This document shows positions 1 through 9,679 of a stretch of 64,000 bases of DNA, one piece after another; position 1 is the stretch's first letter; each line of letters opens with the position of its first letter. The notes below the pieces were generated by a model. It ran no database searches. It was not told the DNA's origin and was given only the letters and a program-made list of their open reading frames with translations. This stretch comes from Campylobacterales bacterium. GTDB taxonomy: Bacteria > Campylobacterota > Campylobacteria > Campylobacterales > Sulfurimonadaceae. The position numbers were made by a program, and so were the translations under genes. Location: contig JAPLGO010000038.1 in NCBI GenBank assembly GCA_026390115.1, forward strand, positions 1 to 64,000, written 5' to 3'.

Positions 1-161
1 GCTGATAATACTGCATCTTTCAGGTGTGGAAATGTAGGTCGCTGCCTAGTTCTCAAATTTAATCCCTTCTCCTTCTTTTATCTATCAACTCTTTTATTAT
101 ACTTTACTAGATTATTTATTCTTATTTGAACTATTGCTTTAGTTGTCTTTATTCGCCAATT

Positions 162-870
162 TCAGTTATAAGTACAACGCCTATGTTGAAAAATCTTACT
201 ATAAAAAACTTTGAATGGTGTCTTAAATCCTAATATTTTACGTGGTCTTGGTTGAGTTTGTTTTAAACCATCATGATCTATTCCGCCATAATATTTTTCA
301 GAGAACTTCTTTTTGAAAAGTATTGTCGAATTAGTGCATTTGTGTGTTCATTTAGTCCTCTTATCTATGAGTGACAGAGATGAGCGAAATACATATTAAC
401 GGCGAGCTTATCCGCCATTGTTTGATGATCAGCAAACTCTTTACCATAATTGAACGTGATGGTGTATGCAAATGTTTAATGATTGGACGCAGCATAGCGA
501 CAATATCCTGTTAAGACTTTTATTTGCGGCTTTTACAATGAGTGAGAATTTGGAGTGTCTGTCTACCAATGTTATCAATGCTTCTTTGTGGTTTTTGCCA
601 ATGATCAAATTTCCTTCAAAGTATCCAATACGATTCTTCTCTTCAACCATTAAAGGTCTATTGTCAATAGATGCCCTGCCTATGATTTAATTTCGTCTAT
701 CGGCACTTTCGTAAAACTTTTGATACTCTTTATGTTTGTGGCGTAGATGTAGTAAAGCTCGCCACTTCCCACTTATTTGCTATGAAGAGCTCTCAATGCT
801 ACACAGCAGACACAACACTTGAGTGAAGTTTTACTTGATAAATCCTTTTTACAGAGAAATAAGGTTTAAA
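162..870 (-). pseudogene. Degraded IS30-family transposase
   Basis: Relic of an insertion-sequence transposase of the DDE type. Reading the minus strand, pieces in changing frames match the IS30 family: ALLHLRHKHKEYQKFYESAD near 700-790, then an in-frame TAA directly after DRRN, then IIGRASIDNRPLMVEEKNRI and GYFEGNLIIGKNHKEALITL near 570-680, and finally KILGFKTPFKVF at the C-terminus, ending at a stop at 162-164. The TAA may be a CAA to TAA change, because the family usually has Gln there. Further frameshifts separate the middle and C-terminal parts, and the N-terminal helix-turn-helix region is not recognisable. The element is dead. No intact terminal inverted repeats were found. Bases 1-161 hold nothing else recognisable. 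Confidence 0.85.
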
Positions 871-955
871 TGAACACGTGCTCTGAACGAAGTGAGGAAA
901 TATCCTTAGGAAATGTTTTTAAGCGCCAATTTAAAAAACAAATGTAATTTTATAA

Positions 956-1759
956 TTATGCTATCTTGCGATGCTCTTTTACAAATTCATAAGCATTTTG
1001 AATAACTTGAAATCTTCTCGTGTATAGTTTTACTAAATCATCATTTTGATTATATACTATATCGGGATGATATTTTTTAAGCATATTTCTATAGTTTTTT
1101 TTCATCTCCATTGCGGTGCTATCATCCGAAATACTTAAAATCATATATGATTTTTGCAGTTTTTCTTTATAGAGATATTCTGCTGTGTAGGTATCTTCTG
1201 GATGCATACGCTTAAAACTTAATCCATGCGCTATAAAAGTTACAGGTATGTTTAAAATTTCTCTTCTTGATAAAATACTTTTTAAAAGAGATAGATGCAC
1301 CTTAGTCTTAACGGTAATATTGAAAGTTGATTTATTACTAGTAAGTGTCATAGAATCTTTAAAAATTAATTTAAAGTATTGTGTAATTTTATCTTGATGC
1401 TGATTACATGATACGCTAATCTCATATGAATTAATCTGGTCTATCGTAATAGTTGCCATCTTGCTAACAGAATTATTATTAGGAATAATCACATGTATTG
1501 GCAAATAATAAGATGTGATTAGCCGCTGAAAAAACATACTGTCTTTGTATGGATTGCCTTTTTCATATATTTTATACGCCCATTTTAAAAGATATTTTTT
1601 CTTTATTTCTTCACTGATTTCATTTAAAATGACAACACTATTTGAAAAATGATTTACTCTTTGAAAACTATAGTCTATATAGTGCAAAAGAGGCTTTAAA
1701 TTAATTGAATTATTTTTAGGTGTAAGTATAATTGCATTTTTTTCTAAAGTGATAATCAT
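956..1759 (-). CDS. Protein with C-terminal J domain
   Basis: 267 residues. The last ~65 residues form a J domain: helix II (MKKNYRNMLKKY), the HPD tripeptide in KKYHPDIV, and a helix III ending in FQVIQNAYEFVKE. The HPD loop is what stimulates the ATPase of a DnaK-type Hsp70, so an Hsp70 co-chaperone role is expected. There is no Gly/Phe linker, zinc finger or DnaJ substrate domain. The ~200-residue N-terminal part is not recognised and probably supplies the specificity. The gene is 86 bp downstream of the last gene of the chemotaxis-type cluster, on the same strand, so read-through is possible. Its own start is preceded by an AT-rich spacer with AGGAG close to the ATG. The J domain is certain; the client is unknown. 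Confidence 0.8.
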   Translation of the reverse strand: MIITLEKNAIILTPKNNSINLKPLLHYIDYSFQRVNHFSNSVVILNEISEEIKKKYLLKWAYKIYEKGNPYKDSMFFQRLITSYYLPIHVIIPNNNSVSKMATITIDQINSYEISVSCNQHQDKITQYFKLIFKDSMTLTSNKSTFNITVKTKVHLSLLKSILSRREILNIPVTFIAHGLSFKRMHPEDTYTAEYLYKEKLQKSYMILSISDDSTAMEMKKNYRNMLKKYHPDIVYNQNDDLVKLYTRRFQVIQNAYEFVKEHRKIA

Positions 1760-1846
1760 ATAATACTCCTTAACATAGCGATTTAACGCAATAGAAGCAA
1801 AATATGTACCATAAAAATATATTTATATGTTATGTCTCAATAGCAG

Positions 1847-3325
1847 TTAAAACATCTCAAAGTCATCTTCATCCTCAATAATATCTGCTTTGTTGAAAAT
1901 AAGTTCAAACTGTAAAATCGTACTAAACAAGGAACTATCTAAGTAATGAATATCATTTGTGGTTTGTTCAACAAACACATTGCGTCTCCAGTTAGATAAA
2001 TCAAGCATAATATTTGACAGATAGAGTTCTGTCTTTTTGTGTTTTGTCTCATCCAAATCATCTGCTGCAATTGTCTGCAACAACTCACCTAGAGAATTTA
2101 TTGCATAGGATAAATCTTCAAATTCAACTAATAAAGCGACACCGGCAGCATAGTTTAAAAGCTTAGTAGATATTTGACTAAGTGCATCAAAATTTTTTTC
2201 TTCATTAAACTCTCTTATAAGCTCATTTACTTCATCTTCTATTTCAGAGAGGTCTTCATTCTTTTCTAATACATAGTCGTCAATATCAGCACTAAAATCT
2301 TCCGAACTCACGGCTATATTTTCACGAGATTTTTTTAGAAGATTTTTCTCTTTATTGTTAAGCACTCTTGCTATTTTAGATGTTTCCTCTTCTTCTACCT
2401 CTTTCTTGACATGTACAATTGCTTTTTGAAAAGATTTTTCAAAGAGAATTTTATCTACCTCTTTCCCTTTGCGAAATTTTTTAATAAAATCTTCCAGACG
2501 CATACTATAATGACTTATTTTTAGCTTCTGATACTCGATTAAAGTAATATTATTCAATGTGTACATTTTTAAAGATGAATTATCCAAAAATGGTATATCG
2601 CTAACAAAAATATCAAAAATATTTATTCCCCTTCCTGTTAAGAGGGAAACTTTATTTTCTTTTCTTTGCGGGTCAATCTCTTCAATACTACTTATACAGC
2701 CTACTTTTGCATGAAAAATAGAATTTATTTGAAATTCACTTCCACAAAGTTCTGCTTTTTCTTTACTCACAAGTTTTAAAAATTTTGAGTTTGCATATTG
2801 AATATTTCTGCCATTATAGACAACGATAGGGTTAGGACTGTTTTCTAAAAAGGCAGTTAAATTTGCAATGCTCTGCTCATCTTTTTTTCTGTTTTTTTCT
2901 ACCTCTTCGGCTACCCGTTTTTCTAAAGAATTATTTAACTCTTCAAGTTCTGTTACATCCTGTCTCAGGGCAAGGTACTCAACAACATTGTTATTATCAT
3001 CCATAATAGGTATAATAATTGCCGTAACATAGTAGGTTGAGCCATTCTTAGCACGATTTTTAATCTTTCCTTTCCAGCACGATTTTCTGCTTATGGTGCC
3101 CCATAAATCTCCGTAAACCTCATCCGGAACATCTGGATGTCTGACAATATTATGGCTGCTTCCAAGCAGCTCCTCTCTTGTATAACCGGATATTCTGCAA
3201 AATTGGTCATTTACATAGGTGATTTTGCCGTTTAAATCAGTTTTGGAAACAATGGCACCCGCATCTACAACCCTTTTATACTCTTCTAAGAGCTTTGTGT
3301 TATTTTTTAACTCTTGTTCGTTCAT
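1847..3325 (-). CDS. PAS-PAS signalling protein with C-terminal X domain
   Basis: 492 residues, soluble. Residues ~15-130 are a PAS domain of the aerotaxis type (KTDLNGKITYVNDQF, SGYTREELLG, HPDVP, PAC segment up to RQDVTELE). A short coiled coil follows, then a second, weaker PAS (~160-270). Residues ~300-492 are the helical X domain seen in three other proteins here: FEDLSYAI, then W-x4-FV, then NDIHYLDSS, a spacer of ~17 residues, and an acidic tail ending DDFEMF. There is no kinase, receiver or catalytic output domain that I recognise. It is the last member of a tight run (19 bp after REC-X) behind cheB, so it probably acts on or with the CheA/CheY phosphorelay. The PAS type resembles redox or oxygen sensors, but no cofactor can be read from sequence. 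Confidence 0.8.
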   Translation of the reverse strand: MNEQELKNNTKLLEEYKRVVDAGAIVSKTDLNGKITYVNDQFCRISGYTREELLGSSHNIVRHPDVPDEVYGDLWGTISRKSCWKGKIKNRAKNGSTYYVTAIIIPIMDDNNNVVEYLALRQDVTELEELNNSLEKRVAEEVEKNRKKDEQSIANLTAFLENSPNPIVVYNGRNIQYANSKFLKLVSKEKAELCGSEFQINSIFHAKVGCISSIEEIDPQRKENKVSLLTGRGINIFDIFVSDIPFLDNSSLKMYTLNNITLIEYQKLKISHYSMRLEDFIKKFRKGKEVDKILFEKSFQKAIVHVKKEVEEEETSKIARVLNNKEKNLLKKSRENIAVSSEDFSADIDDYVLEKNEDLSEIEDEVNELIREFNEEKNFDALSQISTKLLNYAAGVALLVEFEDLSYAINSLGELLQTIAADDLDETKHKKTELYLSNIMLDLSNWRRNVFVEQTTNDIHYLDSSLFSTILQFELIFNKADIIEDEDDFEMF

Positions 3326-3344
3326 AAAAAAACCTTTATATTTT

Positions 3345-4649
3345 TTAAAAAAATTCTAAATTATCCTCTTCTTCGTTAGCTTTCTCTTCTGCAAAGATGG
3401 ACTCAATCTGCAAACATGAGCTAAGAAGAGAGGAGTCAAGATAGTGAATATCATTTGCTTCTTGCTTCACAAATAAATTCACCCTCCAACTGCTTAAATC
3501 CGATACAAGGCTAAGCATTAGAGTGATTAATTTTTTGACTTTTTTTTCATCCAACTGAGACTCTTCCAGATTTGCTAAAAAATTAGCAAGTGAAACAATA
3601 GCATAGGCGAGATGCTCAAACTCGACAAGCTCTTCTATCACCTCTACATAATCCAAAAAGAGTTCAGATAAATTTTGTAAATTTGTAACCGTGTTCTCTC
3701 TTTCAAAATCAAGCAGAGAGACATCCAATCGGTCTTCAATACTCTCTAGTGATTCAATCTTATCCATAAGAGCTATTGCCGTGGTCTCTACATACTCTGC
3801 AGCAGTTATTTTATTGAAATGAGTTTTTGAAAGAATCTCTTGATCTTGTGCTGTAATTTTTATGTCATCAGTTGTATAAGCCGAGGTTTTACCTTGTTGT
3901 GTTTGTAATGCTTTCTTTAATCTAAACGACAAAACACCATCTTTTAATATAAATGGTGTATTCTGACAATGTTTTAGTAATATGTGACGAATAACTATTT
4001 CACTAATCGAAACGAGTGATGTTTGTGTAAGATAGAGATTGCTGTCATTCTCTTCAGAAGCAATTGTAAAGGCATGATTTGTTTTTAAAAGCCATAAACC
4101 GATACCATAAATGACTCTTACTACGTCACTTATATTTTCTGCCATGCAAGTGCTGTTATTAAGGTAATAATCCCAAAAGTATGCAAGGGATGCTTCCGAA
4201 TCGATAGTAAATATTTTGGATAACGGATATACGGTATCACTGAAAAGTGAAGCTGCTTTTGTTGTATGTATTGGTTTGGCGCGCATCGATATAATCGTCA
4301 TATAATTTTTTACGCGCTGCACAAAAAGTTCTGAATTTATAGGCTTAGTAATATAATCTTCAGCACCGCTTTGTAACATCATGTTTTTAGATTTTTCGTC
4401 ATCGAGCGCGCTCAGAGCAATTATCATGGTTGAAGCAGAAAAAGCTTTAATCGCTTTGGTTGCCTCTATGCCATCTACATTCGGCATCATAATATCCATA
4501 AAAATTAAATCAAACTTGCTTTCTCTGCACATAGAGATTGCCTCGGCGCCATCGACCGCTTCTTTAATAACTGCTCCATCTATATCTTCAAGCAGAAGTT
4601 CAATAGCCATTCTATTGTCTTGATAATCATCTACGATTAAAATATTCAT
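3345..4649 (-). CDS. Response regulator with C-terminal X domain
   Basis: 434 residues. Residues 1-120 are a CheY-like receiver: N-terminal acidic pair DD in LIVDDYQDN, the phosphoacceptor Asp in LIFMDIMMPN, Ser/Thr in IIALSALD and Lys in DYITKPIN. Residues ~130-270 are an unrecognised mixed helical region. Residues ~270-434 are the X domain with FEHLAYAI, W-x4-FV, NDIHYLDSS and the terminal EEDNLEFF. The start overlaps the stop of the upstream hybrid kinase by 4 bp (ATGA), so the two are translationally coupled, and that kinase is a natural phosphodonor. No DNA-binding output exists, so signalling is by protein contact or by an unknown activity of X. Confidence 0.85.
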   Translation of the reverse strand: MNILIVDDYQDNRMAIELLLEDIDGAVIKEAVDGAEAISMCRESKFDLIFMDIMMPNVDGIEATKAIKAFSASTMIIALSALDDEKSKNMMLQSGAEDYITKPINSELFVQRVKNYMTIISMRAKPIHTTKAASLFSDTVYPLSKIFTIDSEASLAYFWDYYLNNSTCMAENISDVVRVIYGIGLWLLKTNHAFTIASEENDSNLYLTQTSLVSISEIVIRHILLKHCQNTPFILKDGVLSFRLKKALQTQQGKTSAYTTDDIKITAQDQEILSKTHFNKITAAEYVETTAIALMDKIESLESIEDRLDVSLLDFERENTVTNLQNLSELFLDYVEVIEELVEFEHLAYAIVSLANFLANLEESQLDEKKVKKLITLMLSLVSDLSSWRVNLFVKQEANDIHYLDSSLLSSCLQIESIFAEEKANEEEDNLEFF

Positions 4650-6187
4650 CTATCAACTTCCTTATTTTTATTATTCATTTCAAATAGTAATCCAAAACGG
4701 GTACCACCCATCTGCTTTGAATCTTCAAGATTATATTTTATACCTAAATCATTACATACAAGTCTTACAAAGTATAGACCGATTCCGGTTCCCTGTGTTT
4801 CTCTTTTTATTAACGATGTATTTCCTTGTTCATAGAGGTTAAAAACAGACTCTTTGTCAACAATACCTTTTCCGTTGTCTTCAATAAAAATTTCAATAGC
4901 ACTCTTTGACTTTTTTATCTCTATGCATATCTTATTGTTGCCATATTTTATCGCATTAGAGAGAATATTACCAAGAATTTGTTTTACTCTGTACTCATCA
5001 GAATGAATCTCAAACTCTTCATCAATCAATAGTTCAATCTCAATATGCTTGGCTTTGATTAACGAATCAAATTGTTCCAAAAGAGAGGTAATTAGTTTGT
5101 TGAGGCTAAATAATCTTTTAGTGTAGCTAAGCTTGTTGGCTTGAAGCTTCGATATGTCAAGAATATTATTGACATTATCTAGCATGTCATAAGCATTGGA
5201 GATAATAGATTTTAAAAGATTGGCAGTTTTAATAGGTTCAAGATATTGTGAATTGATTAATTTTGTATGAATATATTTTGAAAAATTTATAATAGCGTTG
5301 AGCGGTGTTTTAAGCTCATGGGTAAACAATACCAAAAATGCTTCCTTCGCTTCATTTATGTGCTGCTCTTCCTCTTTTTTTAACATCTCTGCGTTCATTT
5401 TTCTTTTTAAACTAACATACTCCGTAACATCTTGGCGTATAGCAATAAATTCAAAAATTTTTCCTTTGTTGTCCTCAAGGGGGATGATAATCGTATCTGC
5501 CAAAAATGAGTTTCCATTTTTATTTAAATTTTCCATACGACCACGCCACACTTGACCGCGCAGGATAGTATCCCACATCTCATTATAAATATTTTTTGGA
5601 GTGTTTGGATGTTTAAAGATATTGTGTGACTTTCCTATTAGCTCTTTTCGTGCATATCCAGAGATATTACATAAATTATCATTCACATAAGTGATGATTC
5701 CTTTTGTATCTGCTTTTGAAACAATAGAAGCTTCTGTTAACACTTGAAAATAGCGACTGTCATCATGCATGCTTTTAACCGTTTTAATATTAGATACAAT
5801 CCGATTTATTGTATTTAATAACATTTTTTTTTCAACAGGCTTGAGAAGATATGCATCTATCCCTATCTCAATGGATTCTATAAAAAATTGATTCTCTATA
5901 TATCCGGTCATAACGATGATCGGCACATCATGCTTCTGTTTTCTAATAATACGAGCCATCTCCAGCCCATTCATTCTCGGCATTTCTATATCGGTTATAA
6001 CAATATCTATATCATTTGTGCTAAAAAGATTTAAGCCCTCATCCGCATCTTTAGCGGTATAAACTTTAGCAAAGAGTTCTTCAAATATTCTATGGAACAT
6101 CTTTCTGGTTGAAGGGTCATCTTCTACATAAAGTAAACTAAGCTTTTTAGAGTAAGGTAAAAGCTCCTCTATTGAATCCATTTTCAT
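4646..6187 (-). CDS. Hybrid REC-PAS-histidine kinase
   Basis: 513 residues, no membrane segment. Order: receiver (~10-130; Asp in DIVITDIEMPRMNG, Lys in AYLLKPVEK), PAS (~145-265; same subtype as the PAS of the neighbouring PAS-PAS-X protein, with ITYVNDNLCNISGYARKEL and HPNTP), HisKA (~285-360; phosphoacceptor in FTHELKTPLNAI) and HATPase_c (~400-505; ILSNAIKYG, DNGKGI and GTGIGLYFVR boxes). All catalytic elements look intact. An N-terminal receiver on a kinase usually makes it responsive to another kinase, so it may take phosphate from CheA or from the upstream soluble kinase and pass a PAS-tuned signal to the REC-X partner, with which it overlaps by 4 bp. Confidence 0.88.
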   Translation of the reverse strand: MKMDSIEELLPYSKKLSLLYVEDDPSTRKMFHRIFEELFAKVYTAKDADEGLNLFSTNDIDIVITDIEMPRMNGLEMARIIRKQKHDVPIIVMTGYIENQFFIESIEIGIDAYLLKPVEKKMLLNTINRIVSNIKTVKSMHDDSRYFQVLTEASIVSKADTKGIITYVNDNLCNISGYARKELIGKSHNIFKHPNTPKNIYNEMWDTILRGQVWRGRMENLNKNGNSFLADTIIIPLEDNKGKIFEFIAIRQDVTEYVSLKRKMNAEMLKKEEEQHINEAKEAFLVLFTHELKTPLNAIINFSKYIHTKLINSQYLEPIKTANLLKSIISNAYDMLDNVNNILDISKLQANKLSYTKRLFSLNKLITSLLEQFDSLIKAKHIEIELLIDEEFEIHSDEYRVKQILGNILSNAIKYGNNKICIEIKKSKSAIEIFIEDNGKGIVDKESVFNLYEQGNTSLIKRETQGTGIGLYFVRLVCNDLGIKYNLEDSKQMGGTRFGLLFEMNNKNKEVDR

Positions 6188-6235
6188 TTTAGGCTCTCTC
6201 CTCTTTAAGTGGCTTTTGACAATTTTGCAAGAGGT

Positions 6236-7039
6236 TTATTGATTAAATAAAATAGAGAAAACTGTAGTGCCATCTTTTGCATCAACACTTAAAGATGCTC
6301 CGGCTACATTCTCAACCATTAATTTTGACATGTAAAGTCCTATTCCTGTGCCTTTGCCTTTGGCTTTAGTAGTAAAGTAGGGATCAAAAATCTTATTTAT
6401 AATCTCCTTAGGAATTCCACCAGCATTATCCTCAATATCTAATCGGATAGCTTTTTCATCCCATCGAGTCGAAATTTTGATCTTTTTCTCTGTTGTCTCA
6501 TCTTTGCCTTCAAAAGCATCTTTCGCATTTGTTATGATATTTAATAAAACATGCTCAATACTTTTGATATTGTGAAACACTTTCAGCTCTTTATCTACCT
6601 CTGTTTCTAACAAAATTGATTTGTTTCTCAGCTGTGGGGTAATCATTTTTATTGCTTCGTTTACGGCTTCATAAAGAAAAAATTCCCTGTTTATGTCACT
6701 CTTATTAAACTCCATAAAATCGTCTATAATTCCTGACATAGTCAGTGTCTCTTTTTGAATAAATTTGCTTATCTCTTCGATTGATTCATTCGTGAGTAGA
6801 TTAAGCTCATTCTTAAAAGAGAGATTTATAGCCGAGGCGCTAAGAGCATTCAGCGGTTGTCTCCACTGATGGGCAATCATGTTAAGCATCTCTCCCACCT
6901 GGGCAAGCTTAGCTTGTTCGAGAAGCAGATGCTCCTTTTCATAAAGCTCTTTCGTCTTCTCTTCTAATGCGGCTTGTAAAGATTGAATTATCTCTTTTAG
7001 ACGATTTTCCTCGCTATTTGTATCGTTAAACAGTGACAT
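6236..7039 (-). CDS. Soluble histidine kinase (HQWRQP type)
   Basis: 267 residues. An N-terminal coiled coil (~10-50) runs straight into the dimerisation and phosphotransfer helix with the H box MIAHQWRQPLNAL, the variant common in Campylobacterota. The ATPase domain follows (IITNAKDAF N box, DNAGGIPKE G1 box, GKGTGIGLYMSK G2 box). There is no input domain, so it is probably controlled by a partner protein through the coiled coil. It lies 48 bp upstream of the REC-PAS-HK hybrid and 116 bp downstream of the REC-PAS-X gene. The short 7040-7155 gap could hold a secondary promoter. Likely receivers of its phosphate are the REC domains on either side. Confidence 0.88.
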   Translation of the reverse strand: MSLFNDTNSEENRLKEIIQSLQAALEEKTKELYEKEHLLLEQAKLAQVGEMLNMIAHQWRQPLNALSASAINLSFKNELNLLTNESIEEISKFIQKETLTMSGIIDDFMEFNKSDINREFFLYEAVNEAIKMITPQLRNKSILLETEVDKELKVFHNIKSIEHVLLNIITNAKDAFEGKDETTEKKIKISTRWDEKAIRLDIEDNAGGIPKEIINKIFDPYFTTKAKGKGTGIGLYMSKLMVENVAGASLSVDAKDGTTVFSILFNQ

Positions 7040-7155
7040 AAAACCTCCTCTCTCACACTCTTAAGAACATTACATAACTTTGCATTTTTGTGCATCGTAA
7101 CCATCTTTTCTGTGTAAATAATCAATATAACATATCTAAAAATAACTTAAATAAA

Positions 7156-8628
7156 CTAAAATAATTCTAAATCATTCTCTTCGGATTCCATCTCGTTGAT
7201 ATCAGAAGACAAAATCAGTTCAATCTGAAGACATGCACTAAATAGTGAACTATCAAGATAGTGAATATCCTGAGCGCTTTTTTCTATAAAAATAAGTTGG
7301 TACCAGTCGGCGAGGTCAGACTCTATAGCCCCAAGGAAAAGGGATATCTTTTTTATATCTTTATCACGAAGCTCTTTCTCTTTTATTGAACTCAACAGTT
7401 CAGAAAGGGAACGCACTGCATAAGAGAGATCTTCAAATTCAAACAGAAGATTGATTACATGCGCATATTTGGATAGATAAATTACTATCTCATCAATTAC
7501 TGCAATATTTTTGTCATCTTGAAATACTTTTGCACTGTATTTAAACTCTTTGCCCAACTGGTCAAGCTCTTGGAGCTCATTTAATATCTCATCGTCAAGC
7601 TCTTTTACATATTCGCCAGCCGATGTTTTATAGAGGTGAGAGCGTCGCAGTAAAGCATTTTCTTGGTCGCTGATTTTCATTTTAGAAGTTGCAGAGGGCG
7701 CAGTTAATTTCAAACTCTTTTCTTCTGACACAACTTTTTTCTTTGGAGAGATACGGTATCTGTTACTAAAGATAATCTCTTCTAAAAGCTCAGAGTAGTT
7801 CTTGATTTTTATCTTTTGATACTCTTCCCAGGTAATATCATTGAATGTGTACATTTGACTCAGGCTGGAATCTATGCTTACGTCAATCTCTCGTTGAATG
7901 ACACTATAGATTTTACGTCCTTTCTTTCCCTCTATTGTGACTCTATTTTTTATTTTATTTTTCTCATTATAATCTTTAAGAGAATCCATAAAGCCCTCTC
8001 TTTTACTGAAGAGATTATTTATGTTTATTTTTTTTTGTAAGAATTGCTCAAACTCATTTTCTTGAAACAGGTTGCAGAATGCATCATTAATGTACCGTAC
8101 ATCTTCGCCGTTCAAAATAATACAGGGGTTAGGAAAGCCATCTGCAATTTTCATAATAAGCTGGTCAGAAATACGGTTTATTTTCTCTTTTATTTGTAAA
8201 ATCTCCAGCTCTTTTGCACGTGCTCTATCAAACAAAAGTTTAGAAATATCATAAAGAACATCTCTGACATGCTCTAAATTCATGGGTTTGAGTATATATT
8301 TGTCAACCTTTAAATCTATGGATTTTATAAAAAAATCCTGTTCATTAAAAGCTGTTGTGATTACAATCGGAATATCGCTGGAGTGTTCCCGTATGATTTT
8401 CACCATTTCAAGTCCGCTCATGTTTGGCATCTGAATATCACTTATAATAAAATCAATCCTGTTTTTATGAAACTTTTCTAATCCATCCAAGCCATCGACC
8501 GCTACAAATACTTGATTAAATATTTTTTCAAAAAAATCTACCATATTGGTTCTGATACTTTTTTCGTCTTCCACATAGAGGACATTATATTTTTTTGTCA
8601 GTCCCATAATTTCAGTAAATGATTTCAT
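7156..8628 (-). CDS. REC-PAS protein with C-terminal X domain
   Basis: 490 residues. Receiver at ~10-130 (DE in LYVEDEKSI, Asp in DFIISDIQMPNMSG, Lys in KYILKPMN). A PAS-like segment lies at ~155-275, with the same PNP.I..N....YIN/YAN wording as PAS2 of the PAS-PAS-X protein. A Lys-rich linker follows, then the X domain (~310-490: SAGEYVKEL, FEDLSYAV, W-x4-FI, AQDIHYLDSS, terminal EENDLELF). It therefore combines the input modules of the two other X proteins of this cluster. The ATG is 1 bp after the stop of cheB, so it is clearly part of the che operon and probably works on CheB/CheA-linked signalling. The biochemical activity is unknown. Confidence 0.85.
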   Translation of the reverse strand: MKSFTEIMGLTKKYNVLYVEDEKSIRTNMVDFFEKIFNQVFVAVDGLDGLEKFHKNRIDFIISDIQMPNMSGLEMVKIIREHSSDIPIVITTAFNEQDFFIKSIDLKVDKYILKPMNLEHVRDVLYDISKLLFDRARAKELEILQIKEKINRISDQLIMKIADGFPNPCIILNGEDVRYINDAFCNLFQENEFEQFLQKKININNLFSKREGFMDSLKDYNEKNKIKNRVTIEGKKGRKIYSVIQREIDVSIDSSLSQMYTFNDITWEEYQKIKIKNYSELLEEIIFSNRYRISPKKKVVSEEKSLKLTAPSATSKMKISDQENALLRRSHLYKTSAGEYVKELDDEILNELQELDQLGKEFKYSAKVFQDDKNIAVIDEIVIYLSKYAHVINLLFEFEDLSYAVRSLSELLSSIKEKELRDKDIKKISLFLGAIESDLADWYQLIFIEKSAQDIHYLDSSLFSACLQIELILSSDINEMESEENDLELF

Positions 8629-8629
8629 T

Positions 8630-9679
8630 TTAAGCTCTCTCCTCTTCCCCGATTAATTCAAGAATTTTTTTTGGGATATTTTGCAGTGAGGTTTGTATGT
8701 CAACCCCGCCCAATTCATAAGCTACCCTCGGCATGCCGTACACAACGCAGCTTTTTTCATCCTGCCCTATGGTACGAGCACCTGCATTGTGCATGTTTAA
8801 CATTCCCTTCGCTCCATCGCTTCCCATCCCTGTGAGAATAACACCTACTGCATTTGAACCGGCGCTCTTTGCAACGGAGTTAAAAAGCACATCTACCGAT
8901 GGTCTGTGACCGCTCACTTTTTCACCTGTTCCCAGCTGTATATAATAACGGTGTCCGGAACGGCGCAGTACCATGTGCATATCACCGGGAGCTAAAAGTA
9001 CTTGACCAATACCTATTGTGTCACCGTTTCTTGCCTCTTTCACGTCTACTGCACAGAGTGAATTGAGGCGCTCTGCGAACTGTCCTGTAAAGTTGGCAGG
9101 CATGTGCTGCACTATAATAATCCCTGGGCTGTTTCTAGGCAACTGAACTAAGACATCTTTGAGTGCCTCGGTTCCGCCCGTAGATGCTCCAATCGCCACA
9201 ATTTTCTGGGTAGTTTCTGAGAGTGCGCCGCGATAGGTCAACGGCTGAACCTTTGTGATATCAACATGCTGCACTTGCACCTTCGCTCGCGCGGCTGCTT
9301 TTACTTTTGCCAGCAGCTCCAAGCGTATCTCATCTGAACCGTCATAAATATTGGAATGCGGTTTTGCAACAAAATCAATGGCGCCTGCTTCGAGGGCATC
9401 GAGTGTTGTTCTTGCTCCTTTTTGTGTCAGTGATGAAACCATAACAACAGGAGTGGGCATGTATTGCATCAGTTTTTTTAAGAAAGTTATTCCGTCCATT
9501 CGAGGCATTTCTACATCAAGGCAGATAACATCAGGTTTAAATTTAAGAATCTTATCTCGTGCCACGTAGGCATCAACAGCCGTTTCAACACTGCTTATGT
9601 CAGAATCTTTTGACAATATATCTGTCAAAACTGCTCTGGCAGTAGCACTGTCATCTACTATTAATACCTTGATACCCAT
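8630..9679 (-). CDS. cheB: CheB receptor methylesterase / glutaminase
   Basis: 349 residues, normal full length. The receiver (1-125) has phosphoacceptor Asp55 in VICLDVEMPRMDG. The C-terminal methylesterase (~158-345) has the catalytic triad Ser166 (AIGASTGG), His192 (VQHMPANFT) and Asp288 (LTGMGSDGA). It hydrolyses glutamate methyl esters on chemoreceptors, which resets adaptation, and is activated by CheA phosphorylation. The start overlaps the cheD stop by one base (TAATG), so the two adaptation enzymes are coupled. Identity is certain. The presence of a receiver on CheB matters here because some Campylobacterota CheB proteins lack it. Confidence 0.97.
   Translation of the reverse strand: MGIKVLIVDDSATARAVLTDILSKDSDISSVETAVDAYVARDKILKFKPDVICLDVEMPRMDGITFLKKLMQYMPTPVVMVSSLTQKGARTTLDALEAGAIDFVAKPHSNIYDGSDEIRLELLAKVKAAARAKVQVQHVDITKVQPLTYRGALSETTQKIVAIGASTGGTEALKDVLVQLPRNSPGIIIVQHMPANFTGQFAERLNSLCAVDVKEARNGDTIGIGQVLLAPGDMHMVLRRSGHRYYIQLGTGEKVSGHRPSVDVLFNSVAKSAGSNAVGVILTGMGSDGAKGMLNMHNAGARTIGQDEKSCVVYGMPRVAYELGGVDIQTSLQNIPKKILELIGEEERA

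Noticed and set aside
154-932. CGCCAATTT at 154-162 and again at 924-932, flanking the transposase relic
   Set aside because: The copies are direct, only 9 bp, and not at positions expected for IS30 terminal inverted repeats; could be chance in AT-rich DNA.
1847-4649. Assigning the X domain as CheZ
   Set aside because: Size, helical look and Phe-ended acidic tail are suggestive, but the CheZ D-x-x-x-Q active site is not found; kept as unnamed domain.
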